DNA of 64,000 bases from Hansfordia pulvinata (lineage: Eukaryota > Ascomycota > Sordariomycetes > Xylariales), in contig BJKQ01000007.1 of the NCBI GenBank assembly GCA_006538405.1, positions 1,798,001 to 1,862,000 of the forward strand, written 5' to 3'. Within the stretch, counting starts at the first letter, position 1. Each line of letters begins with the position of its first letter. A program made the translations under genes and the position numbers. This document shows positions 20,294 through 34,000 of the stretch, one piece after another. The notes under the pieces were generated by a model. That model was not told the DNA's origin, searched no databases, and saw only the letters and a program-made list of their open reading frames with translations.

Positions 20294-23200
20294 GTGAAGA
20301 AGAAAAGGGGGGCGGGGGAAAGGGGAAAGAGGGGAAGGGAGATGAGGAAAACCACCCCAGCTCTCTTTTTGCAGCAGATAGGAAATAGGTACCTAGGAAA
20401 CAACAAAAGCATAGTGGGCATCGTATTCACCGATTGACAGATGGTGAACTGACGACCGCACGCCGCGACGATCAGGAGCGGACCGCCCCGCCAGTGTCGG
20501 AAACCCCGACATCAACCGAATGCCCAAGTTAGTCCCCAAGTGCAGACTCCTATCGCCGGGGATGGCTTCGTTGGCCTGCAACCAGTCGCTCTCCTTGTAG
20601 CCTCTGGCAGCGCTTCCACGACTCGGGGCTCAAGCCCGGGAGTTCTGGGTACCTAACCGAGAGGACAGAACACGTCTGCGCTGCTCATGCCCGGATAGCA
20701 AAATCATATACAAGGCCATCGACCTGCCCCTAGTTTCCGCGCTATCGAGCCTCCACCGGACAGAGAGAGAGAGAGAGGCAACGTCAGACTAAAGGTGCCT
20801 TTCAATGCTGTTCGCCCTGCAGCGTCCCGGGAAGCGGCAGGGCGGTCGATCGCTTTGTTGGACACACCGGCCTTTGCGGCTCGGTGATAATTCTCCAAGT
20901 CGGTACTGTATCTGACTTGTAAAATGGTTTAGGGCTCTTCCGACAGCGCGATTAAGTACGCTTCTGTTCCCTAACTAATGACCGCCGTTTATCAGACGGG
21001 GAACGTCTCATGCGAACCGTGGGGGCCTCGATATGTTGGCCATCATTATGCAGGCGCTGATGAACAAATGCTGCCCGGGGGTAGCAAGCAGGGCTTCTTG
21101 GGCCATCGGCCTGCGCTGTAGTTTTCTGTGCCCAGTGCACAGAAATTGAGTTCAATGTCGTAACGGGCATGCTGCTTTATTAAGGAGACCCGAGCAGTGG
21201 CCAGAGACCATATCAGTCAGTCACTGAGACATGATGCACGTCTGGGCTGTCTTTGCTGCCCTGTCCCTAAATACAGGCGTTCAAATCTCATCTGAGACGG
21301 ACGTACAAGACTACATTGGTGGCCAGGAAAAGCAAATCGTTTACAATCATTGTCGTGCAGAACTATCGTGAAGATTGCCACCCGCCATCTGTGCCGCAGC
21401 ATTGCCCTGACAGAAAAGAAGAAGGGGAAAAAACGAAGGAAAAGACGGCCCGGGTCCCGCAGAGCAGTGACCTCGATAGCTCCCGTCGGAGTCGAAGAAG
21501 TGGGAAGCTCACCACCGAACGATCCAGTCATGTCTCACACAATACATTGTCTATGCGCATTACGAGAACAACACAGACATGTTGGAATTCTCGGGGCAAG
21601 GCCCGGACGCGACGTAGGCCCAGGTTCTGCGTGCCGGCATATATGGGGTTTGTGTTTTCCTGCCCACCCAATCTCCATGGTGATTCTCCAGCGGTCTCCA
21701 GCGGGCACGTGCTTTGGAATCAAGTCCGTACAAGCATTGGCCCAGATACACCTGACCAGGTTGACGTACGAGTACTCGTGTACCCCTGGGTAGCCATGGA
21801 CCAAGTGCCGCGACAGGGATGTACTGCGCGCAAAACCGCGCCCAGGGCAAGCCGTTGAGTAGACGATACGCTATTTTGCCGAGTTGGGCGAAAATTCTCT
21901 CGCATGGCATACCAAGCAAGAATCCCATCCCTGGTCAGGCGCTGTCAATCAACGGCGCTCTACAGAGTAATTCGTGAGGAAATAGTCGGTTTCGAGGTGG
22001 AGTCCCAAGGGAGGTGGCACGGGCTGCGCTGCAAGGTCCAGGACACAGACTTCGGGGTGAGGGGGGAACAACAGCCCTTCGTTGGTGAGGTGGTTAGCCG
22101 TCCAATGTTGTTGTTGGGTACCGGGTTCGAAACCGTTGGACAGACAATGCCCCTGTGCCGGCCGACAACAAGCCTGGCGCAAGCTGCATCGTGCTCCGGG
22201 ACGGAGCCCAAAGGTCGCGGGTGATGCCATGTGCAGAATACCCGCCTCCGGCGCCGTGATGCGATACGACTCGGCCGCCCCAGGGTGGGAAGGTTGCAAC
22301 CCACAAAGTCGTCACGCCGGCTCCAGCCCGCCCTTGCAAGCCCCAGGTGCCACGGATTGCAGGGCCTGAGGTACGAGTACTGCCCTGCAAGGCCCCAGGT
22401 AGGTGCCCCGGTGGATGCGTAATACGCGGAGTACTCGTATGCCACACTGACAGTGAGATGGCTACATAGCATACGAGTAGCAGGGTGCGAACCGCGATGG
22501 CCGGTGACTCCACCGGCGTGGAACGTTCTGCAGCCCCAGGCGGACTGTACGTTGGTTTCCATGAAAGCTTTGTGTCCTCGGATGTGGGGCGCTTCAGAGA
22601 GTGGGAGGCAGTCCGGTCGCCATGATCGTGTGAGGCACGTTTCTCGCAGCCAGCGACAGTCGGTCGATGAGCTGATGGTTGCCTGCTTGGTAGCGCGAGT
22701 GGGATCGGCTCGGCGTGCTCGAGTTGTGGGTGGGCTGGGGCCCAATTGACCAATTCGCTGCGAGAACTTTATTAGCTGTGATGGAGCCCAACGGCAGATC
22801 TGGCACGGCAGGGCTCAACAGGCCTGCCTGCCGATGTCGGGGAGCAGCGCGAACAGGGAGCTTGGGCCGCCCACCCAAGGCGGTCAACCCGCGGTCCGTC
22901 GTGCAAGGACCGAGGAAGGGCTGAGATCTTCAGGCCGCGTCGTGTCTCGGGCGCCACAGAAGAAGCATCGACGAAGAAGCCGGTTGCGGGTGGAAAGGAA
23001 TGACCTCAATTCATCCCATCTGCCGAGATCATATCGTTTTCTCAGGAGTGAATGAAATGAGTCCATGCTCACGGGTAGGACTTATCAATATAGTGAAGAA
23101 AATTGAAGGTCATCTGCAGGTGGCGTGTACAAGTACATCCCTGGCGAGAAGCCCATCCATCCAACTGAATCGACTTGGAAAAAGAAGAGAACCTACGGAC

Positions 23201-25742
23201 CTGGGAGTACCCCTAAGCACACTGGTCGATACGGTGTCTACGAGAAGGCAGGCACGACTACCGAGGCGTACCTTGGTTATCAAGGTAGCCGCGCCCCGGC
23301 GCTCGTACCCAATGTTATTCGTATGGGGCCTGATGATCATCACCAGAAAGCTGGGAAGGCGCACCCACGATACATGCACCCGCATGATGGAGCGCGATGT
23401 CCAGGTCGCAGGCGCACGAATGTCCCCCTTGTGGCGGTGCTGCATTTTGGACTGACGTGGAACGGGATGGAGATTTCCAGGTAACCTGCCAATGCGACAC
23501 CTGCTTCATGTGGCAATGCGGACGACGATGCCACCAAGTGGAATACCTACACACATTACGTGTGTACGAGACCCCAGGGCAAGTTGTAAACGAATGTATT
23601 GGATGTTTGTCTCGCGGCCGCAGGAACAACCACCAGGGCTACCGTACCCTTGTTTCCATTGCTACTTCCGAACGTCCAGTTGAAGTATGTCTGGTGTGTA
23701 GCCCATCATCGGATATGGGTGTCCAAGTCTCAGCGCTGTGATACCTGACGAGTAATTACCTACCTAGCTGCTGGGATCATATCACAGAGACGGACGTTGC
23801 TCGCAACTCAAGTGGTGAGGATTTGAAGAAGGTAGGCTGCATTTATCTAGACCATTCTGGTGAGCTATGTTGCCCACCAAACACCGTGTTGCCGTGTTGC
23901 CGTGTTGGACCGACTTGGATAGACACTCAACTCAGCGGAGGTTGTGGTTGGTGGGCGTCGTTTTGCTCTTATCTTGGAACCCGTGAACTGCGGGGCTTGG
24001 CTGACAGATTGGGGGGGGGGCTCGATTGCGCACACCAAGCTTTTGACAGGTTGCAGGGCCCAGACTGTTGAGTGAGAGTCGAAGCTTGCTGCGCATTATT
24101 TGCAGGCCTTCTAATTTCGACATACCGAGATGGAAAGACAATCGATGTGTTGGATCGGGGACTGGTCAGATTTATCAGAGGTTCAAGCCTCCATCTGTTC
24201 CGAAAGCGAGGTCCGTTCCGTACTGGGCTTGCAACACGCGTGCCGGTACTTGACGTCCATAACAATGCGGGTGTTCCAACCCCCCCACATGGGTCTGCGG
24301 GTAGGGTGCCTTATGTACTTGCTAACGCCTGTTGGCTCTGATGGATGCAGCTGCAGTCATCAATGCTGCATGCGATGACGCAGGGCGGGACGGTACTCGT
24401 ACTTCAGCTGCTTCCTGTCGTCCACGGGGGGCCGACAACCTTACGGGAGTACTCCGTTAGGTACATGCATGCACGGCTTGCTCTCGGTGGCCCCCGACCC
24501 ATCTCTAGAGCTCCACGATGGCAGCGAGCCCGTTACGCCCGTTTGCGCGTACGATGATGCGTGCCTGCCGAGCGGTTGCGTGCTTCAATCCGTACGAGTA
24601 GGAGTATCGCAGCGTCCAAGACTGTGCTCGGGTGTCATGCCACACCCACACCCGATGCCTTGGGTACTTGATCTGAACTCCGTATGGCTGACAGCGTCAT
24701 CCACCCTCGACGGAACTCGTTCGGGACGTCGAGCTCACCTGCACGTGGGCAGGCGCTGAAGGTCCTTGCGCCGCGCGATACAATTAGGTACCTTATGTAC
24801 CTACATTGCGAGTACGGAACCCGCCGAGAACCCGGCACCAGGAGACGGAAGGAACAGACTGGAAGAGAATGAGGACGGAACTGAGGTACGAGTGCCTACG
24901 AGTACCTAACACCGATCACCTTACCTTGAGGCGGGTACACCTGAAGAGTCATGGATCAGTGACCTCAGCGGAGCTTGATCAGGGCTAGCGGGGCTTCTTC
25001 GCTTGGCCAATGCTCTCCAGATGTAGCACCCAAGCACTCCGCCAATTGTACCTCTCGTGCCTCCCTCGCACCTCGAGCTCGCACCTACCCTCTGTGCCTC
25101 TCTATCCGTACCCGCAAGGTCGGTCGCTAGCGTGCCTCGTCGAGGGCGTGCTGTTGCTCGCCCCACGCGGAGCCCGTCCTCATCTCTCCTACATTTCTGG
25201 CGCCGATTCTCGACTCGCCCGCCGCCTCGTCGTCTTCCTCCCGGCTATCCGGTCTGTTGTTTTCTTTCTTGACTCGCTGCCTGTCGCACCGCCCTACTGT
25301 CTACGTACTTGGCGCGTCCCGACTGTGATGCGTTGACTGGCCTGGCCTGAACTTGCACTTACATCCCGCCCACGCCCTCCTGCTCCCATTGTTGACTCCG
25401 CGCCGCACAGCATATCTTCGCCACATGCCGATCGGCTCTGTCTGCAACCTTTTCACCTAGCCTGGTCGATCCCGTCTAGCCCGGCAGACCTGGCGACCAC
25501 TCCTTCTCTCATATATATCTTCGTGTCTCTCAGGGCACCGTCTCTTCAGCTTCTGCCCGCCCCCGCCTCCTTTGTTGCGACCAAGCACTGTTCGCCGACG
25601 GCAACGTGACATACTCGCCAGATCGACCATTGGCCCCCTCCATGCGCTCCAGGTGAGGTTCTCGCGGAACTTGCGCAACTGGTCAGCTGCTGCACAGCAT
25701 CGCCGACGGTGCTCAAGGCTTGCCCGCGGGGCGCGACCAACA
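20294..25742. other. 5.4 kb gene-free region
   Basis: No open frame here carries recognisable domain text. Several long frames overlap on the same strand (for example 21960-22753 in two frames), which argues against coding. It holds several TACGAGTAC/GTACTCGTA motifs (21767, 22372, 22431, 24393, 24897) and TACCTA-type motifs (20389, 23758, 24786). An 8-base tandem repeat lies at 23884-23907, and a loose repeat of GCAAGGCCCCAGGT is seen near 22336 and 22386. From about 25000 the sequence is C/T-rich and leads into the ABC transporter gene. Confidence 0.5.
23884..23907. repeat. 8-base tandem repeat, three copies (CCGTGTTG)
   Basis: Three perfect head-to-tail copies are read directly in non-coding DNA. 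Confidence 0.85.
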
Positions 25743-28700
25743 ATGGCCAGCCCGGCTTTCGGCTCCAGCCCCGTTGCCCGTGGCGAGCATGATGCCTCGG
25801 GCTTCGCATCGTGTCAGCTGCCTGTTTGGCGTATCGACGATTTCACAACATGTTTCCAAGTTGAGTGAGTTCTCCCACCTCTCCGTTCAACATCCTCATC
25901 CACTGGTCGTGTCGCTGGAACGCCTCGCTTTGTCACCTTTGGCCGCGCATTCGTCCTGACTGTGTGCTCGCTGTGCGTCACTTGTCGGCAACTTGGCTGG
26001 CTTAATTTGAGCCTCCGTGTTGTCCCTGGTTGTCTCTTTTCATGCTGACACGTCCTTTACCTCAACAGTTACCTCAAGGTTCTTTTTCCTGCAATCGTAA
26101 TCGGGTTCTCGCTCCTACACCTCGTCGCGCAACAGATCGGTCGTTATGTCAAGCGTCGAAGGTCCTCAGCGGACTACTCGGAAATCCCGGATGATCATCA
26201 CCACTCCCACACCGAATTGCCCCCCGACGAAGAGGATCCATTGGACGCCGAGGATGACGAGGGCCTAACATTCGGCGGCGGGCAAGGCGGTCGCCTCGCT
26301 CTGGTCAAGACCACCACCAAGGGCTCCATTGTGCAGGCCGACACGCCCCGTGCGGAGAAACTGTTGGTCTTCGTGGAAGAGGTTGCGATCATAGGCTTGG
26401 TTGCTGTCAACGTCATTGCGCTCGTCACCGACACATATGCAGTGCATGGCCAGATTGCCGCCACTGTTGGCCTCATCACCTGGGTGTACACCTTGGTCCT
26501 TGTCTCTCTTCGCCTCCTGCTGGGAAACACAGCATGGCGCGTCCCGCGCCTCTGGAACCACACTGCCGTCATCTACGGCTTTCAATGGCTGTTCACTCTT
26601 GTTCTCTTCCGATCCGTCCTCATTCGCTCCAGCTCGCAGCTTACACAAATCCTCATAATTGTCGAATTCGGACTCACCTCCGTCTTATTTGGCCTGGCAT
26701 TGACTACTAGAAAGGGCAACAAGACGGTCCACCTGGAATGGGAGGGCGAAATCGAACCGTCTCGCGAGCCACTGGCCTCTGTCTGGTCCTTGATGACCTT
26801 CGGATGGGCCGACGACATTCTCTGGCAGGGCTTCAAGGAACCTTTCGAGATGAAGAAGGTCTGGAACCTTCTCCCTCGCGACAAGGCCGCCAACGTCATT
26901 GCCGAGTACCGGCAAGTGAAGAAGACGACTGCTTTGAGCACTCACCTTCTGCGCTTCTTCAGTGGCATGCTGGTCGTCCAGTTCCTTTGGGCTATCCTGG
27001 CCGGAGTCATGACCTTTGTCCCGACTCTGCTCCTCAAGGCCATCCTCGAATACGTGGAGATGCCCGAATCTGCGCCAATCAACGTCCTTTGGCTGTATGT
27101 TATCTTGCTCCCTGTAGCCGACATCGTGCGCTCCATCGCCGATGGACAGGCTCTTTGGATCGGCCGCAAGATTTGCATCCGGATTCGCGCCATTATTATC
27201 GGCGAGATCTATGCCAAGGCTTTGAGACGAAAGGTTGCCAGCTCGAAGGACAAGTCTCTTGGCGAGGCGGACGACAAACCCGACGAAAAGCCGTCCAAGT
27301 TTGACCGACTCAAGGCCTTCGTCGGTCTAAAGAAGTCTAAGAAGGCCAGTGGTCAGGCTGCGGAATCGGCAAAAGACAACGACAACAAGGAGGCCAACAA
27401 GGACGGCGACGACCAGGCAAACTTGGGTACCATCATCAACCTCATGTCAGTCGACAGCTTCAAATTGTCCGAAATCACCGCCTATCTGCATTTTCTTTGC
27501 GCGCATGCGCCTACTCAGCTTGTCGTCGCCATCTCTCTCCTTTGGCGCGTGATGGGCATGAGCGCCATTCCAGGTCTCATCATCATGGTCTTCCTTCTGC
27601 CACTCAACATAGTCCTCGCCAAAGGCTTCGGTTATGCGCAGAAGAAGATCATGAGCGCAACAGACAAGCGGATTCACACAACGAACGAAGTGTTGCAGAA
27701 CATCAGGATTATCAAGTACTTCGCGTGGGAGCGGCGCTTCAGCAGTATCGTGGAAGAGAAGAGAGATGTCGAGCTCAAAGCCCTGAGGTTGCGATACCTC
27801 ATCTGGTCGTGCGCTGTTGCTATGTGGAACACCGTCCCAGTCGCCATTTCCTTCTTCTCCTTCCTGGTCTACACTAAGATTGAGCAGAAGCCTTTGCTGC
27901 CCTCAGTTGCTTTCACTGCCATTTCCCTGTTCCTCCTGCTGCGGGTACCTCTGGATCAGATTGGCGATATGCTGGCTCACGTACAAGAGGGCAAGGTCTC
28001 AGTGGATCGTATTGAGGAGTTCCTGAACGAAGATGAGACCGAAAAGTACGACCAACTCGGCAGCAGCAACACCGACGACCAGGGCAACAAGATGATCGGT
28101 TTCCGCAATGCCAGTTTCATCTGGGGTGGCAAGGATGCTGTAGCTAAAGATGGCACGACCGCTTTCCGTCTGATGGGCTTGGACGTGGAGTTCCAAATCG
28201 GTCGCCTGAACATCATTGGCGGCCCCACAGGCTCGGGCAAAACCTCGATGCTCATGGCTCTGCTTGGCGAAATGACCTTGACAGATGGAAATGTTTACCT
28301 GCCCGGTGGCCGCAGCCGCGAGGACGTGCGACCCGATCCGGCTACCGGGCTGGCCGAGACCTGTGCTTACGTTGCCCAAGCCGCCTGGTTGGTCAACGCC
28401 AACATCAAAGACAACATTCTGTTCTCAGCCCCTTACGACGAGAAGAGATACAGGGACGTCATTGTCGCATGCGCTCTCGAGCGAGATCTCGAGATCTTGG
28501 ACAACGGCGATGAGACCCTGGTTGGCGAAAACGGCGTATCGCTTTCTGGCGGGCAGAAGCAACGAATCTCGCTGGCACGTGCCGTCTACTCGAGCTCTCG
28601 GCATCTGCTGCTTGATGATTGCTTGAGCGCAGTTGACTCTCACACGGCCAAGTGGATATTCAACAACTGCATCAAGGGACCCCTATTGACTGACCGGACA

Positions 28701-31052
28701 TGCATCCTGGTCACACACAACATGACGCTCTGCGTCCCCATGTCGGAGTATGTCGTCATGCTGGACAATGGGCGAGTTGATATCCAGGGCCATTCATACG
28801 CTCTCATGTCTTCCGGAAAGCTTGGCGAGGAACTTCTGACCAAGTCGCGGCCGGGATCTTCCTGTGTTTCTCGTGTACCGTCACGTGTGCCCTCGAGCGT
28901 CGGGGATGAAAGCGGCGAGACCCTCATCGATGGTGCCAATGGAAAGCCCAACGGCGCGGATGCATCCAAGAAAGAAACCAAGTCCAAGGACGCCATGGAA
29001 GAAGGGAAAGCCGTCGGCTCGGTCAAATGGCCGGTAATGAAACTCTATCTGTCTGCGATGGGGCGCTGGTGGTTCTGGGTGGTCGCCATCGGTGTCTTTG
29101 GTGCCCAGCAACTCAGCAGCGTTGCTACGAGCCTGTGGGTGAAGGAGTGGGCCAACCAGTACGCCACAGAAACCGCGAGCATCTCACTGCTTCGCTTCGG
29201 TGCCGCAGCACAGAGATCCATCAGTTCTGTCGCGACTCCCTCTAGCATTGGTTCCATCAGCGAGTTCTTCCGCAATGTTGGCAAGCCGGCCGAATATGGC
29301 GCTGCGGAAGTGCCCGAGGTCAACGCGAACTACTATCTGTTTGTCTTGGCGCTCATTGGCATCGTCAGTGCCTTGCTCGCGCTGACCCGGGATCTGTGGC
29401 TGTTCTTCGGATCTCTGACGGCGTCTCGGAAAATCCACGACCAACTCATGTCTACCATCACGCGTGCCAAATTCAAGTTTTTCGACGTCACCCCTCTGGG
29501 CCAGCTCATGAACCGCTTCAGCAAGGACTTGGAAGCGGTCGACCAGGAGATCGCACCCGTGGCCGTTGGAGTCTTCAGCTGCGCCCTTGGCATACTTGTC
29601 ACAGTCGGTATCATCGCTACAGTGACACCACAATTCCTGATTGCTGGTGTATTCATCACTTTGCTTTACGTTCTTGTTGGCATGTTCTATCTTCGGGCAT
29701 CAAGAGATCTCAAGCGCCTGGAATCTGTGAACCGCAGTCCTCTGTTTCAACAGTTCGGCGAAACGTTATCCGGTGTCACGACCATCCGCGCCTATGGAGA
29801 TGAGCGACGCTTCATCCGAGAGAATCTCAACAAAGTCAACACACAAGCCAGGCCTTTTATCTACCTCTGGGCAGCTAACAGATGGCTTTCTTTCCGGACG
29901 GATGTGCTTGGCGATTTCGTTGCCTTCTTCGCTGGTGTTTTTGTCATCCTGAGCCTCGGCAAGATCGACGCTGGCTCTGCAGGTCTTTCTCTCAGTTACG
30001 CAATCACATTCTCAGAGAACGTTCTGTGGCTTATCAGGCTCTACTCCATCAACGAGCAGAATATGAACTCGATTGAGCGTGTCAAGGAATATCTCGAAGT
30101 CGAGCAAGAAGCCGAGGCTATTGTGGAAAAGAACCGCCCAGCCGAGAACTGGCCCGCCCACGGCTCCGTTGAATTCATTGGCTACTCGACAAGATATCGC
30201 AAAGAGCTTGACCCCGTACTACGGGACGTCACCTTCAAGATTAGCCCAGGGGAGAAAGTCGGCATTGTTGGGAGAACAGGAGCTGGCAAGAGCTCCCTGA
30301 CTCTTGCCGTATTCCGCGCTCTGGAGGCTGACGCCGGGAAGATTCTCATCGATGACATCGACATTGGCATGATCGGCCTGCAAGATCTGCGTGAGGCCAT
30401 CACAATTGTGCCCCAAGACCCGACGTTATTCTCAGGCACGATCAGGACCAACCTGGATCCCTTCGAACTCTACACAGATGACGAGGTCTTCTCTGCTCTC
30501 CGACGGGTGCAGCTTATTGGCCCTCAGGAAAACCCTGTTACTACGGCTCAGAAGATGCTTCCATCGACGCCGATCATCCAAACCGATGGAGCGCAAGACG
30601 AGGGCAGCGGGTCATCAACCCCGACCACATCCAACAAGAACATTTTCCTCGACTTGTCTTCGCCTGTCTCCGAGTCTGGTAACAATTTGTCGCAAGGGCA
30701 GCGCCAGCTTCTCTGCCTGGCTCGCGCCATGCTCAAAAACCCTCGTGTGCTGGTGATGGATGAAGCGACAGCTTCCATTGACTACGCCACGGACTCCAAG
30801 ATCCAAGAGACCATTCGCGAGCTGAACAGCACAATCATCACCATCGCTCACAGACTGGCAACTATTGCAGACTACGACAAGGTCCTTGTCCTTGACCATG
30901 GCAAGGTTTCCGAATATGCCCATCCACACGAGCTGCTCCAGAAGGAAGATGGCGAGTTCCGCAGCATGTGCGAGATGAGCGGGGATCTCGAGGCCCTTGT
31001 CAAGACCGCCAAGAGAGCTTGGGACGCGAAAAAGCTTGTCGACGACGAATGA
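25743..31052 (+). CDS. ABCC-type full ABC transporter (YBT1/bile-acid/MRP-like)
   Basis: This is an ATP-driven membrane exporter. Exon 1 is 25743-25864 and exon 2 is 26069-31052; intron 25865-26068 (GTGAGT..AACAG, phase 2) gives FQVDYLKVLFPAIV and about 1701 residues. The order is an N-terminal hydrophobic region, TMD1, NBD1, TMD2, NBD2. NBD1 has Walker A GGPTGSGKT (from residue 758), signature LSGGQKQR and Walker B HLLLDD. NBD2 has Walker A GRTGAGKS (from residue 1442), signature LSQGQRQ and Walker B VLVMDE. The Glu-to-Asp change after Walker B in NBD1 is normal for ABCC proteins, where only site 2 hydrolyses well. Charged inserts lie in TMD1 (Lys/Asp-rich, around 27240-27420) and before the NBD2 signature (Ser/Thr-rich, 30540-30640), as in vacuolar YBT1/VMR1 relatives. 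The start was chosen at the first ATG of the frame that splices in. The substrate is unknown. It has no gene neighbour within 5 kb on either side. Confidence 0.93.
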
Positions 31053-34000
31053 GTGGCTCGTCGCGGTGCAGCTCGGCATTGATCGGCCATGGCGTATTGG
31101 CGGCTGCTGGATATTGTCTCAAGCGTGTACATTGAACTTTTGTATATCGTCTACACTGCATGGTCGCTGGAGTTCACAAAATGCTCCAGCGCCGCTTGGG
31201 GGGGTTCGCGTTCCATCACAAACGACTAACATACTTAATAGTCGTACGAAAAGAATTCATTTTTACTGTCGGATAAAATGCAATGAAGCACTGTAATCAT
31301 GTGTCGCTATGAAAGTTCCAGTGGGTTGTTTGCTGTGTTGGCGAAAACCAGACTTAATACCCCACTTGTGACTGTCAACCCAGTCTCTGGTGACTGCGAT
31401 GAATCCGCGTTGCAAGAGAAGGTGCACAAGCATGGGATGATGGTCTGCCCGGGGGCGCTACATGTGCGACAGGGCGCGCAAGCCGTTATCACGGCACGTC
31501 AATCGTCCACTCTGTGGACGCGGCCGACCAGCCGCATCTCCCCGCCCAACAAGATTTGAGACACGGGATCGTCATGACCACGCCCGCTGCTGCCGCGTAC
31601 GCAGGTTACAGCTTTACACGTGGTCGCTGCGGTCGCGCGCCAGCTGTGTCCTCCCCACCCAGCACAAGTCGAGAGAACAACGAAGCAGGGTCCTACCCAA
31701 ACACACCCGGCGGAGCTATCCGAGTGCAGGCGGCAGCAGATGCGGCAGTGTGGCAAGCGAGACAGCCCAGTTGGTTTCCCCACCCACTGCGGGCGTGCCG
31801 ACAGGCTTCTCGTTGCAGATCACACCAGCAGGTCGCGCGGAGGGGGCGAGAGGATGAGTCGGGCGAAAAGAATGCATCTGCGCCGTAACACAACAAATTG
31901 CGGGCGCAACCCGGGAGAGACTGTCCCCGCTCCCGCGTGGATAGGGAGAGAAGAGGCCCTTTCCCGAGATCGAGGAGACTTGCTTCACACCCGACGATGT
32001 GCAAGACTCTTAAGTTAGCTTCGCTTTTGCAGCGACGCTTCTGGGGAAAGCTGCATGCCAACCCCCTTCCCCCTCATCTGATGGGTTGGTATCGGTGAAG
32101 GTGTCGCAGTCTGCTTCCCAACAGCGAAGTCTCTTCTGTTGGGTTGTTCGCTGGGCTGCAACCGGGCGTCGCCTCAGGTCGCGAACGGCCGTGGGACGGC
32201 GGTGTCTCTCACCACAGGCTGTGGTTGCGATTGCGACATGGACTTTGCTGACAACATGCAAAAGAGGGGCGGCGAGAGTGGCAAGTCACATTGCGCTCTG
32301 CCGGAGACCTGGAAAGTTTCCTTCTTGCCTCGGTTCAAGTGTCAAACCTTGCCTATTGTTAATGTGCCCGTGAATGTCCGGGTGTCGGGGAAGGGGGGGA
32401 AGGGGGGGGGGACTGCAACGTTATCACATCATGAAACCAAACAACTGACAAGGAATCGTGGAAATGTCATCCAGACTCTCAGATCTGCCTGCCACATGCA
32501 TCCTTCTGAGTCAAAGAGAGCAGGCACCGCAGCCCAGGTACATGGCGCATTGGCGAATAGCCCCACCGGTGCCAGTCCACTGAATGGCTCTTGCTAGGGC
32601 ACTGGCGTCGTCATTGGGCACCTAAAGCGAAGCTGACGCGACCTTTTGGATCGTCTGGATCACGAAATAGGGGAGGAGCGGGAGACTAGCTGGGCTGCCA
32701 ATGAGGCGGGAGGCCTTGTCAAGTAGGGGTCCTTTGTTTTCGACTTGCAGACGGTTTCCGAAACCTACCTAGACTACAGCTACCCGGGAATATATTCGTT
32801 CCTGTCATGGGCGGTCTCACCGGCCGAGGGGACGGGGAGCTGGGACTGCCCAGCCAGCGAGGCTGGTGGGCGTGCCTTGGCTTCGCGCCATCCATGCTGT
32901 GTCGCCTTGGGCACCAACCCAGTCTGAGGCGTGGGACAGGGGCTAAACGTACACACTGCCATACTACCTATCTCCTTTTCAGCTCTCAACTGACTGTGAG
33001 CCTGATATTCATGAGGTTTCGACCCGCGCCTTGGGCTGCGCTCTGCGATAGGTTTGCGTCCAGACAGACCTCAGTCGAGTATTGTCGGTTGGACCGGTGA
33101 GAAGCGGGTCGCACAGCGGAATGGTTAGGGGTGCGTCAGAGAAGCTTCCCAACCTTGTGTGAGGACGCGAGCAGTAGACTCGGTGTTCATATGCTGTGTC
33201 AAGGTGGTATACGGACGAGTCGGTGCGGGGCTTTCCGGTGGCATTGATCAAATGCTGTGGTCGACGCCGGGACACACGATAGTTGAAGCTAGTCACCAGG
33301 CAACGATACCAGGGCTACCCGCCACCTGCACCAATGCCTGAAGAACCTACCTACCTCGCGGTCATCACCGTATACCTGGTATACGACTGGGCACAGCTGG
33401 CAGTCGATCAACTGCAGTGCCAACATCCTACATGAGGTAGGTTACCTAAGGTAACTGATGGTCCGCATGCCGGTGTAGCAGGCAGGCGCAACCTCACCCG
33501 AGGGACGTAGCAGTGCATCAATCGGGTTTACTGGCAGTTGAGAGAGCATGCGCGTGTGGCAGGCGCGGTTGCGAGGGAAGTAGCGACTGCGACGGTAGAC
33601 GGTGGCAGGCCGAAGAGGAGAGCGGTGCCCTGGGTACCGCAGGTAAGTACCTTATGCGACGTGACTCGACAGCCTGCCGACAGCAGCTGCGACGATCACC
33701 TTCCACCCAGTTTCCAACACGCCAGGGCAGCATTTTGATAATGCCCATCGGATCCCGACATCACGAACGCCAGACGCCGCGCTCTGGACCGAAGCGCGTA
33801 ACGTGGTCGTGGGGGCAGCTCGAGTGCGCAGCTGACTGCTCGGCGGCCGCCCTCCCCAGGCTGGTCTTGGTCCGCCCGATTTGCATCTTCGGACGAACGC
33901 CGCGGCTCCGCAATTCTTCCTCACGCCGAGTTCGGGTTCTCGGGCGGTGCTGGTCCGTGTGGCATGACCTCACCGGCAGATGGCCACTCGAGCAGTGCGG

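Noticed and set aside
22124..22134. GGTTCGAAACC, resembling a tRNA B box
   Set aside because: I could not fold a T stem, acceptor stem or anticodon arm around it on either strand, and no clear A box is placed at the right distance.
21960..22753. Overlapping 219- and 261-codon minus-strand frames
   Set aside because: Two frames are open on one strand over the same bases, neither with recognisable text, and both cross repeated intergenic motifs.
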